From Granulicella rosea (lineage in GTDB: Bacteria > Acidobacteriota > Terriglobia > Terriglobales > Acidobacteriaceae), in NCBI RefSeq assembly GCF_900188085.1, contig NZ_FZOU01000001.1, positions 434,001-498,000 on the forward strand: a stretch of DNA of 64,000 nucleotides. Reading direction: 5' to 3'. Each line of letters starts with the position of its first letter. Position 1 is the first letter of the stretch. Shown piece after piece: positions 1-8,031 of this stretch. The notes under the pieces were generated by a model, which searched no databases, was not told the DNA's origin, and saw nothing but the letters and a program-made list of their open reading frames with translations. Made by a program: the position numbers and the translations under genes.

Positions 1-106
1 GCGCGGCTTCGAGCGCCGCCAGCCGGTAGAGCGTCACGGCGCTGGCGCCGGAGGTGAGGGTCGATTTCGATTGGAAGGAGTCGGGGTGCTGGGTCGTCGA
101 GCTCAA
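1..106 (-). CDS. acnA: Aconitate hydratase, N-terminal fragment (runs off the left edge)
   Basis: Only the first 35 codons are present, read leftward from a TTG start at 106. The TTG is preceded by AGGAG seven bases upstream, which decides the start. The residues include DSFQSKSTLT and TLYRLAALEAA, which fit the opening of AcnA-type aconitases (F-x-A/S-x-x-T-L ... Y-x-L-x-A-L-E). The enzyme would isomerise citrate to isocitrate in the TCA cycle in the cytoplasm. No catalytic or iron-sulfur residue lies in the fragment, so the identification rests on this short N-terminal match and is moderately secure. Confidence 0.6.
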   Translation of the reverse strand, partial: MSSTTQHPDSFQSKSTLTSGASAVTLYRLAALEAA

Positions 107-560
107 GGCGTATCTCCTGAAAAGGTTCGTCGGGGCAGGTTCGTAAAAGCCGGCGCGAGGGGGCGGGCTTTCAAAGTCGAAGAGATGGTAATCGGGAGGA
201 ATTGGGCAAAACGAACTTCAGGCGCGACCGCGGTCGGGGCGACCGTGACGAAAGCGCTTCGTGCTGGGAAGACAGCCTGCCATCGACTTTCAGTCTAACG
301 CCACCGGCAGGCGCGTGGCGCGAGATTTTTTAGAGGGACAACTTCCAACGCTTGGGTGCCCATCCTTCGCGCGGTTGCGAAGGGTGGGACGTAACTCGCC
401 GGGACCTGTTGTGCGTGGCTCAAACATATTCGTCCCAACCTTCGCCCAGAATCGGTCGAAGGATGGGGCACCCAGGATTTGAGGTCGGTTTATGACAACT
501 TGTTCCAGACGCGAGCGTTAGCATCTGCATCACATGTATTTGCACGACGAGGATGGCACG
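107..560. other. Intergenic stretch between divergent acnA fragment and lipoprotein gene
   Basis: This 454-base gap has no convincing gene. Its only clear structure is the family 2 inverted repeat at 353-474, listed separately. The rest should carry the divergent promoters, but I see no confident -35/-10 pair. Confidence 0.5.
353..474. repeat. Family 2 long inverted repeat (GGGTGCCCCATCCTTCG type), copy 1
   Basis: The left arm, 353-391, starts TGGGTGCCCATCCTTCG and ends GGGTGGGACG. The right arm, 431-474, is its imperfect reverse complement, starting CGTCCCAACCTTCG and ending GGATGGGGCACCCA. About 39 bases separate them. The same architecture with near-identical arms recurs at 15333-15431, so this is a dispersed family and not a private hairpin. 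It contains no open reading frame of note. Confidence 0.8.
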
Positions 561-2114
561 ATGAAACGCACAAAGGTATCAGGCACTTACGGAAAGATCT
601 GGACGGCAACGACGGCCCTGGGCATCGCAACGCTCTCCCTTTCGCTGGCCGCAACCGGCTGCAAGAGCAACACCACCAGCGGCGCCGACGGCTTCGTGCA
701 GCAGCAGAACCAGACCGGTGCGGACCCCGCGGCCGCGAACCTGGCGCCGGCGAACGAATCGACCACGCAGACCAGCTCCAGCCAGCAGTCCGGACAGGTG
801 CTCGGCATCCGCGCCGAGGGCCAGACCACCCAGCAGGGTGAGAGCTATCAGAACGGCCCCGCGCCCATCGTCCGCCAGGCGCCCTCTGGCGGCTACGCCC
901 AGGACGATTCCCAGTACTACGACAACGGCGCCTACCAGACCGACGTCGATGCCGGACAGGCCGCGCTCGAGGCCGACCAGGCTCCACCGCCGCTGCCGGT
1001 CTATACGCAGCCCGAAGCACCCGAACCGGACGACCTCTGGACCCCTGGCTACTGGGACTACGCGCCCTCCGGCGGATACTACTGGGTGCCCGGCGCATGG
1101 GTCGCCGCGCCTTATGCCGGTGCGCTTTGGACGCCCGGTTACTGGGGCTACTATGGCAACCGTTACCGCTTCCATCGCGGCTACTGGGGTCTTCACATTG
1201 GCTTCTACGGCGGCATTCCGTATGGCTTCGGCTACACCGGCTTCGGGTACGAGGGTGGGTACTGGAACAACAACCACTTCTTCTACAACCGCGCCGTCAA
1301 CCGCATCAACGTAAACACGTTCCACAACGTCTATGTGCGCAACGTGACGGTGACCAACAATGTACGCGTCAGCTATAACGGCGGGCCCGGCGGCCTGAAC
1401 GTACGTCCGCGCCCGGCGGAGATCGCCGCGCTGCGCGAAAACCACACTCCGCCGATGCAGGCGCAGATTCAGCATGCGCGGCAGGCGCAGGGCGATCGCC
1501 AGCAGTTCTTCAACCAGAACCACGGCGCCCCGGCGCAGGCGGTCGTCACCCGCAACCTGCCGGCCGATCGGGGCATTCAGGCGCCGGCACGCGGCGGATT
1601 CGGCGGCGGGGCGCGTCCGACGAACACCCCGGCGGCTGGCGCTCCGCGCGCGGTGCAGGGGCCGGAGCGCGGCGGATTCGGTCAGCAGCAGCCGAACCGC
1701 GTGGCCCCGAACCAGATGACGCAGCCGCACGTTCAGCAGCCGAACCAGCGGTTTGAGCCGAACCAGCAGCAGGCACATCCGCAGCCCCAGCAGAACCGGC
1801 AGGCAGAGCCACAGCGTCCGGCGCAGCCGAATCCGCAGGTGCAACGCAATATGCAGGTTCAGCAGCAGCACGCAATCCAGCAGCCGGCTCGTCCGCAGGA
1901 GGCGCACCGCGCTCAACCGCAGGCGCAGCCGCGTCCTCAGCCCGAGGCGCGTCCGCAACCGCAGCAAGCGCGTCCGCAGCCTGAGCAGCGGCCCGCGCCG
2001 CAGCCCCAGCAGGCTCGCCCGCAGCCGCAGGTACAGCCTCATCCCCAACCCCAGCAGCCTCACCCGCAGGCGCAGCCGCATCCCGCGCCGGCAGAGCACG
2101 AAGGCCACCACTAA
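561..2114 (+). CDS. YXWVPG-repeat lipoprotein with Gln/Pro-rich tail
   Basis: Predicted 517-aa outer-surface or periplasmic lipoprotein. The N-terminus has a basic stretch, a hydrophobic segment and the lipobox-like AATGC, making Cys34 the probable lipidated residue. Residues about 155-265 carry aromatic repeats of the WTPGYW / YYWVPGAW type, known from YXWVPG-repeat proteins of Acidobacteria and Proteobacteria whose function is unclear. The last ~170 residues are low-complexity, dominated by Gln, Pro, Arg and His, and look extended. ATG 561 is chosen over the upstream ATG 534 because GAGGA lies seven bases before it and the signal peptide begins there. A strong hairpin terminator follows the stop. 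No function is assigned. Confidence 0.75.
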   Translation: MKRTKVSGTYGKIWTATTALGIATLSLSLAATGCKSNTTSGADGFVQQQNQTGADPAAANLAPANESTTQTSSSQQSGQVLGIRAEGQTTQQGESYQNGPAPIVRQAPSGGYAQDDSQYYDNGAYQTDVDAGQAALEADQAPPPLPVYTQPEAPEPDDLWTPGYWDYAPSGGYYWVPGAWVAAPYAGALWTPGYWGYYGNRYRFHRGYWGLHIGFYGGIPYGFGYTGFGYEGGYWNNNHFFYNRAVNRINVNTFHNVYVRNVTVTNNVRVSYNGGPGGLNVRPRPAEIAALRENHTPPMQAQIQHARQAQGDRQQFFNQNHGAPAQAVVTRNLPADRGIQAPARGGFGGGARPTNTPAAGAPRAVQGPERGGFGQQQPNRVAPNQMTQPHVQQPNQRFEPNQQQAHPQPQQNRQAEPQRPAQPNPQVQRNMQVQQQHAIQQPARPQEAHRAQPQAQPRPQPEARPQPQQARPQPEQRPAPQPQQARPQPQVQPHPQPQQPHPQAQPHPAPAEHEGHH

Positions 2115-2134
2115 ATCCTCACTGTTCGCGAAAG

Positions 2135-2168
2135 ACGCCACCGAAGATTCGTCTTCGGCGGCGTTTTT
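2135..2168 (+). terminator. Rho-independent terminator after the YXWVPG lipoprotein
   Basis: A 13-bp stem with one mismatch (ACGCCACCGAAGA paired with TCTTCGGCGGCGT) closes on a TTCG tetraloop and is followed by a T run. It lies 20 bases after the lipoprotein stop. Confidence 0.85.
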
Positions 2169-2238
2169 CGTCTCCGCCATGCGAATGAACCCCCACCCTC
2201 GCCCCTGCATCCAATGGTGAGAGGCACGGAGACACACC

Positions 2239-2784
2239 ATGGTCCACACCGCCGTCGTCGATTCCCGCATTCAACGCCGCTTGCTCTGGGCCGCGCTCGC
2301 CACCGCGCTCACCCTGGGCCTGCTGATCGCCCCGCATGTCGCCGCGGCCCAGGCTTCCAGCTCGATAACCGCGCAGTCCGCACCCGCGATCCAGACGCCC
2401 GTCGCCCCCGCGCGTCCGCGCCGCAGACGCCGTGCAGCGGCGGCCGCGTCCAAGACACAGCCCGCGCCCGCCACAACGCCCATCCGCACCGACGCGCAGC
2501 GCGAGCAGGACGCGCGTCTGCTCGCCCAGCAACAGGCCGCCTCGCAGGCGACCAAGGCCGTGAACGACGCGCAGGTGCAGGCATACGACGCCAACCGCCG
2601 CAAGGTCCAGAACGAACCCCGCATCCAGGATGCCCCCACCATGCAGGAGGCGCCGCGCGCGCCCGTGACGCCCGATCCCGAAGGCATCCACGACGCACCT
2701 GGGCCGGCGGATACAGCGCCCGTCCAACTGCCAACCCTGAACACCACACCCGCGACTCCGGCGCCGGCGCCGCCTCCGCAGTAG
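2239..2784 (+). CDS. Exported Ala/Pro-rich hypothetical protein
   Basis: 181 aa. Residues 15-38 form a hydrophobic segment ending in AAAQA, consistent with a signal peptide or signal anchor; export is inferred from this. The rest is rich in Ala, Pro, Arg and Gln, with a central RPRRRRR cluster and a proline-rich C-terminus, and is probably disordered. GGAG lies eight bases before ATG 2239. It is separated from the upstream lipoprotein by a terminator, so it is probably its own transcription unit. I recognise no domain; its low complexity makes any functional guess unsafe. Confidence 0.55.
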   Translation: MVHTAVVDSRIQRRLLWAALATALTLGLLIAPHVAAAQASSSITAQSAPAIQTPVAPARPRRRRRAAAAASKTQPAPATTPIRTDAQREQDARLLAQQQAASQATKAVNDAQVQAYDANRRKVQNEPRIQDAPTMQEAPRAPVTPDPEGIHDAPGPADTAPVQLPTLNTTPATPAPAPPPQ

Positions 2785-2832
2785 GAATAGGAAGAAGAGA
2801 AGCGGCAAGAAGAAGAGTAGCGGCTTGGGATG

Positions 2833-2947
2833 TTGTCCTCCTAAGCGTAGCGAAGGATCTGCTTTGGCCTTAGTCGGTGCAGTCTTCTGTGCGGCCACAA
2901 GCAAGACGCAGGTCCTTCGACTCCGCTGCGCTTCGCTCAGGATGACA
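2833..2947. repeat. Family 1 dispersed inverted repeat (TCCTGAGCGAAGG type), copy 1
   Basis: The left arm around 2833-2863 reads GTCCTCCTAAGCGTAGCGAA then GGATCTGC. The right arm around 2905-2947 contains GCAGGTCCTTCG and ends CGCTTCGCTCAGGATGACA. It lies between two genes and encodes nothing. Related copies occur about nine more times in the window. Confidence 0.75.
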
Positions 2948-3045
2948 AACATCGCGGGCGCGATGACACCAGGCAATGAGTCTCGATCTTATCCCCTCCG
3001 TCCTAAGCCTTATCCCTCGCGCTCCCATTCCCTATAATCAGAGGC

Positions 3046-4446
3046 ATGAGCATCGATAGCGGTACTCGCCGGCGGTTGATGCTCGGCTTCCTCTCCGGTT
3101 GGGTTTCGAAGCTCGGGACATCCATCATCCAGTTCGTCCAGGTGCCGTTTTTCCTGCACTTCTGGCCGGAGACGCTCTTCGGCGAATGGCTGATCGTCAC
3201 CTCCATCCCCACCTATCTCAGCTTTTCGAACATCGGCTTCGGCAACGTCGCGGGCAACAAGATGAACATGCTCGCCGCGCAGGACGACCGCGAAGGCGCG
3301 CTGCGCGTCTTCCAGAGCACATGGTGGCTGATCGTCGGCCTGCTCGCCATCTCGGGCTCCGTCGGCGCCGCGCTGATCTACCTGTTGCCGGTCTCCGAAA
3401 AGCTCCGTCTGCACGCGATCTCGCCCGCCGACACACGCTGGATCCTCGTCTATCTCGGCTTCTCCATCCTGCTCGGACAGTTGGAGACGCTGTTGCAGTC
3501 GGCCTATCGCGCCGTCGGCCGGTACCCCTACGGCAGCTTCGTCAAGAGTTCGATCTCGCTCGTCTCCTTCGCCTGCATGTTGATTCCCGTGGGGCTCGGC
3601 TACGGCCCGCGCGCGACGGCCCTGGTCTACGCCGCCGCCAACGTCGCCGGGACAATCCTGCTCATCGTGCTCGTGCGCCGCGACATCCCCTGGATTCGCT
3701 ACGGCTGGTCGCACGCCTCGATGGACGAGGTGCGCTCGCTGGTTGTGCCGGCGATCGCCTTCATGGGCTTCCCCATCGGCATCTCGCTGAACCTGACCGG
3801 CACGCTGCTGGCCGTGGGCTATGCACTGGGGCCGACGGCGGTGGTCGTCTTCAGCACCGCGCGCACGGTCTCGCGCGTCGCGCTGCAGATGGTCCAGATG
3901 GTCAACAGCACCTTCGAGCCGGAGTTCTCGAAGTCCTTCGCGCAGGGCAACGCGGGGCTGATCCGGTCGCTGCACAGGCGCGCCTGTCAGTCCGCGCTGC
4001 TGCTGGCGGCGGTCGTCGTCGCGGGCATGATCGCGCTCGGCCCCTGGTTCCTGACGCACTGGACCTCCGGCCACGTGCCGCCCAGCCGTCCGCTGCTCTC
4101 ACTGCTGCTGCTGGTGGTGGTGCTCTTCTCGCTCTGGTCGACCAGCTCAACGGTCATGACGGCGACGAACAACCACCAGAAGCTGGCCGGCGTCTACCTT
4201 GCCGCGACGGGCGTCACGGTGGGGATCACGTGGCTGGCCGCGCAGCACTACGGACTTTACGGCGCGGCGGCCTCACTGCTGATCTCGGAGCTGCTGATGA
4301 ACCTCTACGTGCTGCCGGAGTCGTTGAAGCTGGCCCACGATACGCTGCCGGAGTTCCTCCGCAGCCTGCTGACCGTGCCGCCAGCGCTGCATCCGCAGGC
4401 GCTGCTGCGCAGGCTGCGGCGGTCCAAACCCGCGCTCGAGTCATAG
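3046..4446 (+). CDS. Polysaccharide/lipid-linked oligosaccharide flippase-like membrane protein (Wzx/MATE-type)
   Basis: 466 aa with about twelve hydrophobic segments spread over the whole length, the layout of the MOP superfamily (Wzx, MurJ, RfbX-like transporters). The opening RRLMLGFLSGWVSKLGTSII resembles the first helix of O-antigen flippases. Such proteins flip undecaprenyl-linked glycans across the inner membrane. There is no neighbouring glycosyltransferase cluster, so the substrate cannot be inferred. The start at 3046 has AGAGG a few bases upstream. It could belong to another MOP branch; membrane location is secure, the exact role is not. Confidence 0.7.
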   Translation: MSIDSGTRRRLMLGFLSGWVSKLGTSIIQFVQVPFFLHFWPETLFGEWLIVTSIPTYLSFSNIGFGNVAGNKMNMLAAQDDREGALRVFQSTWWLIVGLLAISGSVGAALIYLLPVSEKLRLHAISPADTRWILVYLGFSILLGQLETLLQSAYRAVGRYPYGSFVKSSISLVSFACMLIPVGLGYGPRATALVYAAANVAGTILLIVLVRRDIPWIRYGWSHASMDEVRSLVVPAIAFMGFPIGISLNLTGTLLAVGYALGPTAVVVFSTARTVSRVALQMVQMVNSTFEPEFSKSFAQGNAGLIRSLHRRACQSALLLAAVVVAGMIALGPWFLTHWTSGHVPPSRPLLSLLLLVVVLFSLWSTSSTVMTATNNHQKLAGVYLAATGVTVGITWLAAQHYGLYGAAASLLISELLMNLYVLPESLKLAHDTLPEFLRSLLTVPPALHPQALLRRLRRSKPALES

Positions 4447-4475
4447 TGGCTGGGTATCGGGAGTCCCACGCAGTG

Positions 4476-4640
4476 TTAAGGGCACGTCTTCAGACGTGCC
4501 ATCCAGACCGCATCCCGTTGGCGGCTTCAGCCGCTGAGGTACGCTTGTAGCCCGGCGGCGCCACGAACGAAAGCAGAACCCCAGCGGCTGAAGCCGGATT
4601 CGCGACCAACCGAGCGGCATGGCTGAAGCCATGCCCTTAA
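4476..4640. repeat. Family 3 nested-hairpin repeat (GGCTTCAGCC core), copy 1
   Basis: Four short hairpins are arranged as two nested pairs. The outer-left one, 4476-4500, is built on GGCACGTCTTCAGACGTGCC. The inner pair, 4521-4544 and 4578-4597, contains GCGGCTTCAGCCGCTGAGG and CCAGCGGCTGAAGCCG. The outer-right one, 4616-4640, is built on GGCATGGCTGAAGCCATGCC. A loop of about 33 bases lies at the centre. It fills the gap between two co-oriented genes. Confidence 0.85.
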
Positions 4641-4729
4641 AAAGCCACAGGCGTCGCGACCGCTGGGAGAGGGCTTCACCCCGACGCCATCTCTGGACCC
4701 TGCCCCCTGAACCCTATACCCTTGACTCA

Positions 4730-5647
4730 ATGCACAAGCCGACCCTGCTCATCCACGGCGGCGCCTGGGCCATGCCCGACGCCGAGATCGACGCCCACGA
4801 AAACGGCATCGCCAACGCCCTCGCCGCGGGCTACGCGCTGCTCGAAAAGGGCGGCACGGCCATCGACGCGGTCGAGGCCGCCGTCGCCGTCATGGAAGAC
4901 GACGAGACCTTCGACGCCGGGCGCGGATCGTTCCTCACCAACGACGGCCGCGTCCAGATGGACGCCCTGATGATGGACGGCAACACCCTGCGCGCGGGCG
5001 GCGTCGCCTGCGTCGAACGCATCAAGAACCCCATCCGCGCCGCCCGGCTGGTGCTCGAAAAGAGCCCGCACGTCTACTTCGTCGGAACCGGCGCCGAGCG
5101 ATTCGCGCTGCAGCACGGCATGCTGCCCTGCCACAACACCGACCTCGTCACGCCGCGCGAGCAGAAACGCCTCTACGCCGCGCAGGAGGCCGAACTCGCC
5201 GGCCTGCCCGATACCACCTTCTCCGGCCATCTTGCCTCGCACGACACCGTCGGCGCGGTCGCCATCGACGCCGAAGGCCACCTCGCCGCCGCCACCAGCA
5301 CCGGCGGCACGCTGAACAAGGCGCCCGGCCGCGTGGGCGACAGCTCGCTGATCGGCTGCGGCTGCTACGCCGACAACCACTCCGCCGCCGTCTCGCTGAC
5401 CGGCTGGGGCGAGCCGATCATGAAGCTCGTGCTGGGCAAGTGGGCGGTCGACCGCGTAGCCGCCGGCGCCACCCCGCAGCAGGCCGCCGAAGAGGCCATT
5501 GCCTACCTCTACCAGCGCCTCGGCGGACACGGCGGCATTATCCTCATCGGCCCGGACGGCTCGCTGGGCCTCGCGCACAATACGCCGAGAATGGCCTGGG
5601 GCATTGCGACTGCGGATGGGCAACGGCTGGGTGTGACGCGAAACTGA
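4730..5647 (+). CDS. Isoaspartyl peptidase / L-asparaginase (Ntn-hydrolase)
   Basis: 305 aa, a normal length for the family. It hydrolyses isoaspartyl dipeptides and/or asparagine after autocleavage into two subunits. The opening LLIHGGAW and the segment GHLASHDTVGAVAID mark it; the Thr in HDTVGAVA is the expected autoprocessing and nucleophilic residue at the new N-terminus. GGTLNKAPGRVGDSSLIGCG follows in the beta subunit, as expected. ATG 4730 is chosen because homology begins at MHKPTLLIHGG; upstream codons lie in the family 3 repeat. No clear ribosome site precedes it. Confidence 0.9.
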   Translation: MHKPTLLIHGGAWAMPDAEIDAHENGIANALAAGYALLEKGGTAIDAVEAAVAVMEDDETFDAGRGSFLTNDGRVQMDALMMDGNTLRAGGVACVERIKNPIRAARLVLEKSPHVYFVGTGAERFALQHGMLPCHNTDLVTPREQKRLYAAQEAELAGLPDTTFSGHLASHDTVGAVAIDAEGHLAAATSTGGTLNKAPGRVGDSSLIGCGCYADNHSAAVSLTGWGEPIMKLVLGKWAVDRVAAGATPQQAAEEAIAYLYQRLGGHGGIILIGPDGSLGLAHNTPRMAWGIATADGQRLGVTRN

Positions 5648-5649
5648 AC

Positions 5650-6081
5650 TTACGGAAGTTCATCCCATGGGTTGAGAAGTGTCAGGCCACGCCCAACGAA
5701 ATCTTTCATATTGCGAGTCACCAGCGTAAGCCCATGCTCCAGGGCTGTCGCGGCGATCAGCCCGTCCGCCGTACTCATCGGTTTGCCGGCGAGCTGGGCC
5801 TGTCCATCGAGGACTCCCCAACGGTTCGCGACAATGTGATCGACGGGAAGAATTCGCCCCTGAAATCGTTGTAGCAGCGTTCCTTCAAGCCAGTTCTCGA
5901 GCTGGGTGCGTCGCCTGCCGGGAGCCAACGTTACAAATCCGCGACGTAGCTCTCCGATCGACATCGCACTCAGAAAAAGAAGAGCCTCTTCCTGCCCGTA
6001 TACCCAGCGCATTACGCGTGGCTCTGGCTGGATGCGAATCAGCTCGGAAGGGATATTGGTGTCCAGCAGGAAGCCATTCAC
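5650..6081 (-). CDS. vapC: VapC-type PIN-domain toxin
   Basis: 143 aa PIN-domain ribonuclease, expected to cleave RNA and halt translation unless bound by its antitoxin. The conserved acidic residues are visible: Asp7 in LLDTN, Glu44 in SIGELRRG, Asp106 in STADGLIAATA, and Asp127 in TRNMKDF. Its start overlaps the stop of the upstream antitoxin gene by four bases (ATGA), so the two are translationally coupled, as in type II toxin-antitoxin operons. It is convergent with, and two bases from, the isoaspartyl peptidase gene. The RNA target cannot be predicted. Confidence 0.9.
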   Translation of the reverse strand: MNGFLLDTNIPSELIRIQPEPRVMRWVYGQEEALLFLSAMSIGELRRGFVTLAPGRRRTQLENWLEGTLLQRFQGRILPVDHIVANRWGVLDGQAQLAGKPMSTADGLIAATALEHGLTLVTRNMKDFVGRGLTLLNPWDELP

Positions 6082-6326
6082 AGGTCGACGGGGCGAGCCA
6101 TGGAAGGATTGCGGGTGAACTCGATGTCGTCCGCCAAGCCCCGAACGGATTCAAACATCTCGCGAAGACTTTGATTCTCTCGGTCGCTCTCCGACGCGGG
6201 CCCGGAGGGGAACGGCGCAGACTTCAACGCGTAAAGGAGCACGTCCTCGACATCTTCGAAGACGCCGCTCGCCATCCGCCGCTCAATCAGAGCTTCGATC
6301 TCGGGCTCGTGAATCTCAACGCTCAT
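6078..6326 (-). CDS. Antitoxin of the VapBC-type pair
   Basis: 82 aa, acidic, with a short helical N-terminus (EPEIEALIERRMASGVFEDV) of the kind found in small RHH/ParD-like antitoxins, and a C-terminal tail that would wrap the toxin. It is placed first in the operon and overlaps the PIN toxin gene by four bases. A strong ribosome site GGAGGAG lies seven bases before the ATG, favouring antitoxin excess. Such proteins usually also repress their own promoter. The antitoxin role is inferred mainly from position and size; the DNA-binding fold is not certain. Confidence 0.75.
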   Translation of the reverse strand: MSVEIHEPEIEALIERRMASGVFEDVEDVLLYALKSAPFPSGPASESDRENQSLREMFESVRGLADDIEFTRNPSMARPVDL

Positions 6327-6416
6327 CGCTGGCTCCTCCGCTGATCCGAGTATGGGAATTTAGAAGTTAGGTGTCAAGCAAGCGCCTGTCCGCGCGAGCG
6401 CATAAAATAGAACACA

Positions 6417-7130
6417 ATGCAGCCCGCCCCACTCTTCCCCGAAGCCAACCAGCCGGACCCGCGTCTCGTCGAAATCGACGCGCTGCTGGAGGCCCGGTAC
6501 GGCGCCGAGGTGAAGCCGCGCGAGGTGTGGGACCCGCTCACCCAGTTCATCTACTCCATCCTGTCTTCCCGCACCAAGACCGAGGACTCGCACCAGGTGC
6601 TGCGCGATCTCCGCGCGCGCTTCGGCACATGGGAGAACCTGCGCGACGCGCCCGTCGCCGAGATCGAGCAGACCATCCAGGCCGCGACCTTTGCCGACGT
6701 CAAGGCCCCGCAGTTGAAGACCGCGCTGCAGCAGATCACCGCGCGCTACGGCTCGCTGACGCTGGACTTCCTGGCCAAGTACCGCACGGACAAGATTCGC
6801 CAGTGGCTGGAGCAGTTCGCCGGCGTCGGCCCCAAGACCTCGGCTGCGGTGGTCAACTTTTCCACCCTGCGCCGGCGCGCCCTCTGCGTGGACTCGCACC
6901 ACCTGCGCGTGACCCAGCGGCTGCGCCTGACGCCACGCGCCGACGCCGCCGTCACCGAAGAACGCCTGATGCGCCTGGTCCCCGAGAGCTGGGACGCCGA
7001 GCGGCTCGACCATCACCACTCGCTCATCAAGCTGCATGGCCAGACCTACTGTACCTTCGACCAGCCGAAGTGCGCGGCCTGCCCGCTGTTGGCGGTATGC
7101 CCCACCGGCCAGCGCAATACGGCGGGGTAG
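6417..7130 (+). CDS. Endonuclease III-like DNA glycosylase with [4Fe-4S] cluster
   Basis: 237 aa HhH-GPD base-excision repair protein. The helix-hairpin-helix reads GVGPKTSAAVVNF, with the catalytic Lys in the PKT position, followed by VDSHHLRV holding the catalytic Asp. The C-terminus has C-x6-C-x2-C-x5-C (CTFDQPKCAACPLLAVC), the iron-sulfur signature of endonuclease III. It should remove oxidised pyrimidines and nick abasic sites. The sequence VDSHHLRV differs from the usual VDTHVxRV, so it may belong to the Nth-like subgroup and not be the main Nth. It stands alone, divergent from the toxin-antitoxin pair. Confidence 0.88.
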   Translation: MQPAPLFPEANQPDPRLVEIDALLEARYGAEVKPREVWDPLTQFIYSILSSRTKTEDSHQVLRDLRARFGTWENLRDAPVAEIEQTIQAATFADVKAPQLKTALQQITARYGSLTLDFLAKYRTDKIRQWLEQFAGVGPKTSAAVVNFSTLRRRALCVDSHHLRVTQRLRLTPRADAAVTEERLMRLVPESWDAERLDHHHSLIKLHGQTYCTFDQPKCAACPLLAVCPTGQRNTAG

Positions 7131-7156
7131 GCTCCTTTCCCGCCTCGCCCAAATGC

Positions 7157-7281
7157 CTGTCATCTTGAGCGGAGGGATGCGCAGTCTCATCGCGCGTCCG
7201 CAGTCGAAAGACCTGCTGTTCTCCCGAAGCACCTCGGCCGTGACAAGAGAAGCAGCTCCTTCGGCTGCGCTCAGGATGACA
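7157..7281. repeat. Family 1 dispersed inverted repeat, copy 2
   Basis: The left end TGTCATCTTGAGCGGAGGGA and the right end CTCCTTCGGCTGCGCTCAGG followed by ATGACA are imperfect reverse complements of each other. The centre has CGAAAGACCTGCTGTTCTCC. It sits between the convergent endonuclease III-like and HAD phosphatase genes. Confidence 0.7.
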
Positions 7282-7310
7282 TGCGTTTGAGATAGCGCAG
7301 GAAAACTCAG

Positions 7311-7973
7311 CTACCGCATCAGCGCCGACTCCTCGAACCTCTCCAGCAGCTCCGCCACATCCTTATAAACCTCGATGCATCCAGCCGCCAGCAGCTCCTT
7401 CTCCGTCCAGCCCCCGGAACAGACGCCGATCGTCCACACCCCGGCCTTGCCCGCGGCCTCCGCGTCGTAGGGAGTGTCGCCCAGCGCCAGCGCCTTCGCC
7501 GGCTTGACCCCAAGCCGCGACAGCACAGCGGAGAAGATATCCGGATGAGGCTTGCTGCGCTTTGCATCGTCGGCTGACGTCTCCTCGTCGATCAGGCCCT
7601 CCATCCCGACGATCTTCTTATACGTCGTGAGATCCTGCTTGCTGGCCGAACTCGCGAGCGCTGGCTTGATGCCAGCCTCTTTCAACCGCACCAGGAACTC
7701 GCGCGCCTTCGGCAGCGGCTCCACGCGATGCAGAAAGCCGGTCTGGAAGACGAACTTACGATAGGCCTCCAGCGGCTCCTGCACGTGATCCCGCAGCCAC
7801 CACGGCACAAACACAGGCACAAGCTCATCTCCGCCCTTGCCGATCTGCTGGCGAATGTCCTCGATCTCGAGCTTGATTCCCATCCCGGCGAACGCGACCT
7901 GCCACGCCTCCGCGTGCAGCCAGTTGCTCTGGACCAGTGTTCCGTCGATATCGCACAGCAGCGCCTCAATCAT
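7311..7973 (-). CDS. HAD-superfamily phosphatase (beta-phosphoglucomutase/GS1-like)
   Basis: 220 aa haloacid dehalogenase-fold hydrolase. Motif I is CDIDGTLVQSN, with the nucleophilic and acid/base aspartates at residues 8 and 10. Motif II is the Ser in LASSASK, motif III the Lys in RSKPHPDIF, and motif IV ALGDTPYDAEAA. The cap domain inserted after motif I and the KPHPD sequence place it in the subfamily of phosphatases and phosphomutases acting on small phosphorylated sugars. GAGGGG lies directly before the ATG. It is divergent from a hexose-phosphate mutarotase gene, which is compatible with a sugar-phosphate substrate but does not prove it. Confidence 0.88.
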   Translation of the reverse strand: MIEALLCDIDGTLVQSNWLHAEAWQVAFAGMGIKLEIEDIRQQIGKGGDELVPVFVPWWLRDHVQEPLEAYRKFVFQTGFLHRVEPLPKAREFLVRLKEAGIKPALASSASKQDLTTYKKIVGMEGLIDEETSADDAKRSKPHPDIFSAVLSRLGVKPAKALALGDTPYDAEAAGKAGVWTIGVCSGGWTEKELLAAGCIEVYKDVAELLERFEESALMR

Positions 7974-8031
7974 CCCCTCACCTCACGCCCTGAGATGCAC
8001 CGAACGCCCGCCGGGGCATAAACTACCCAAC

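Noticed and set aside
579..2270. Long antisense open frame opposite the YXWVPG lipoprotein
   Set aside because: It is a GC-rich shadow: Arg/Leu-rich translation, no family features, and the plus strand has signal peptide, ribosome site and terminator.
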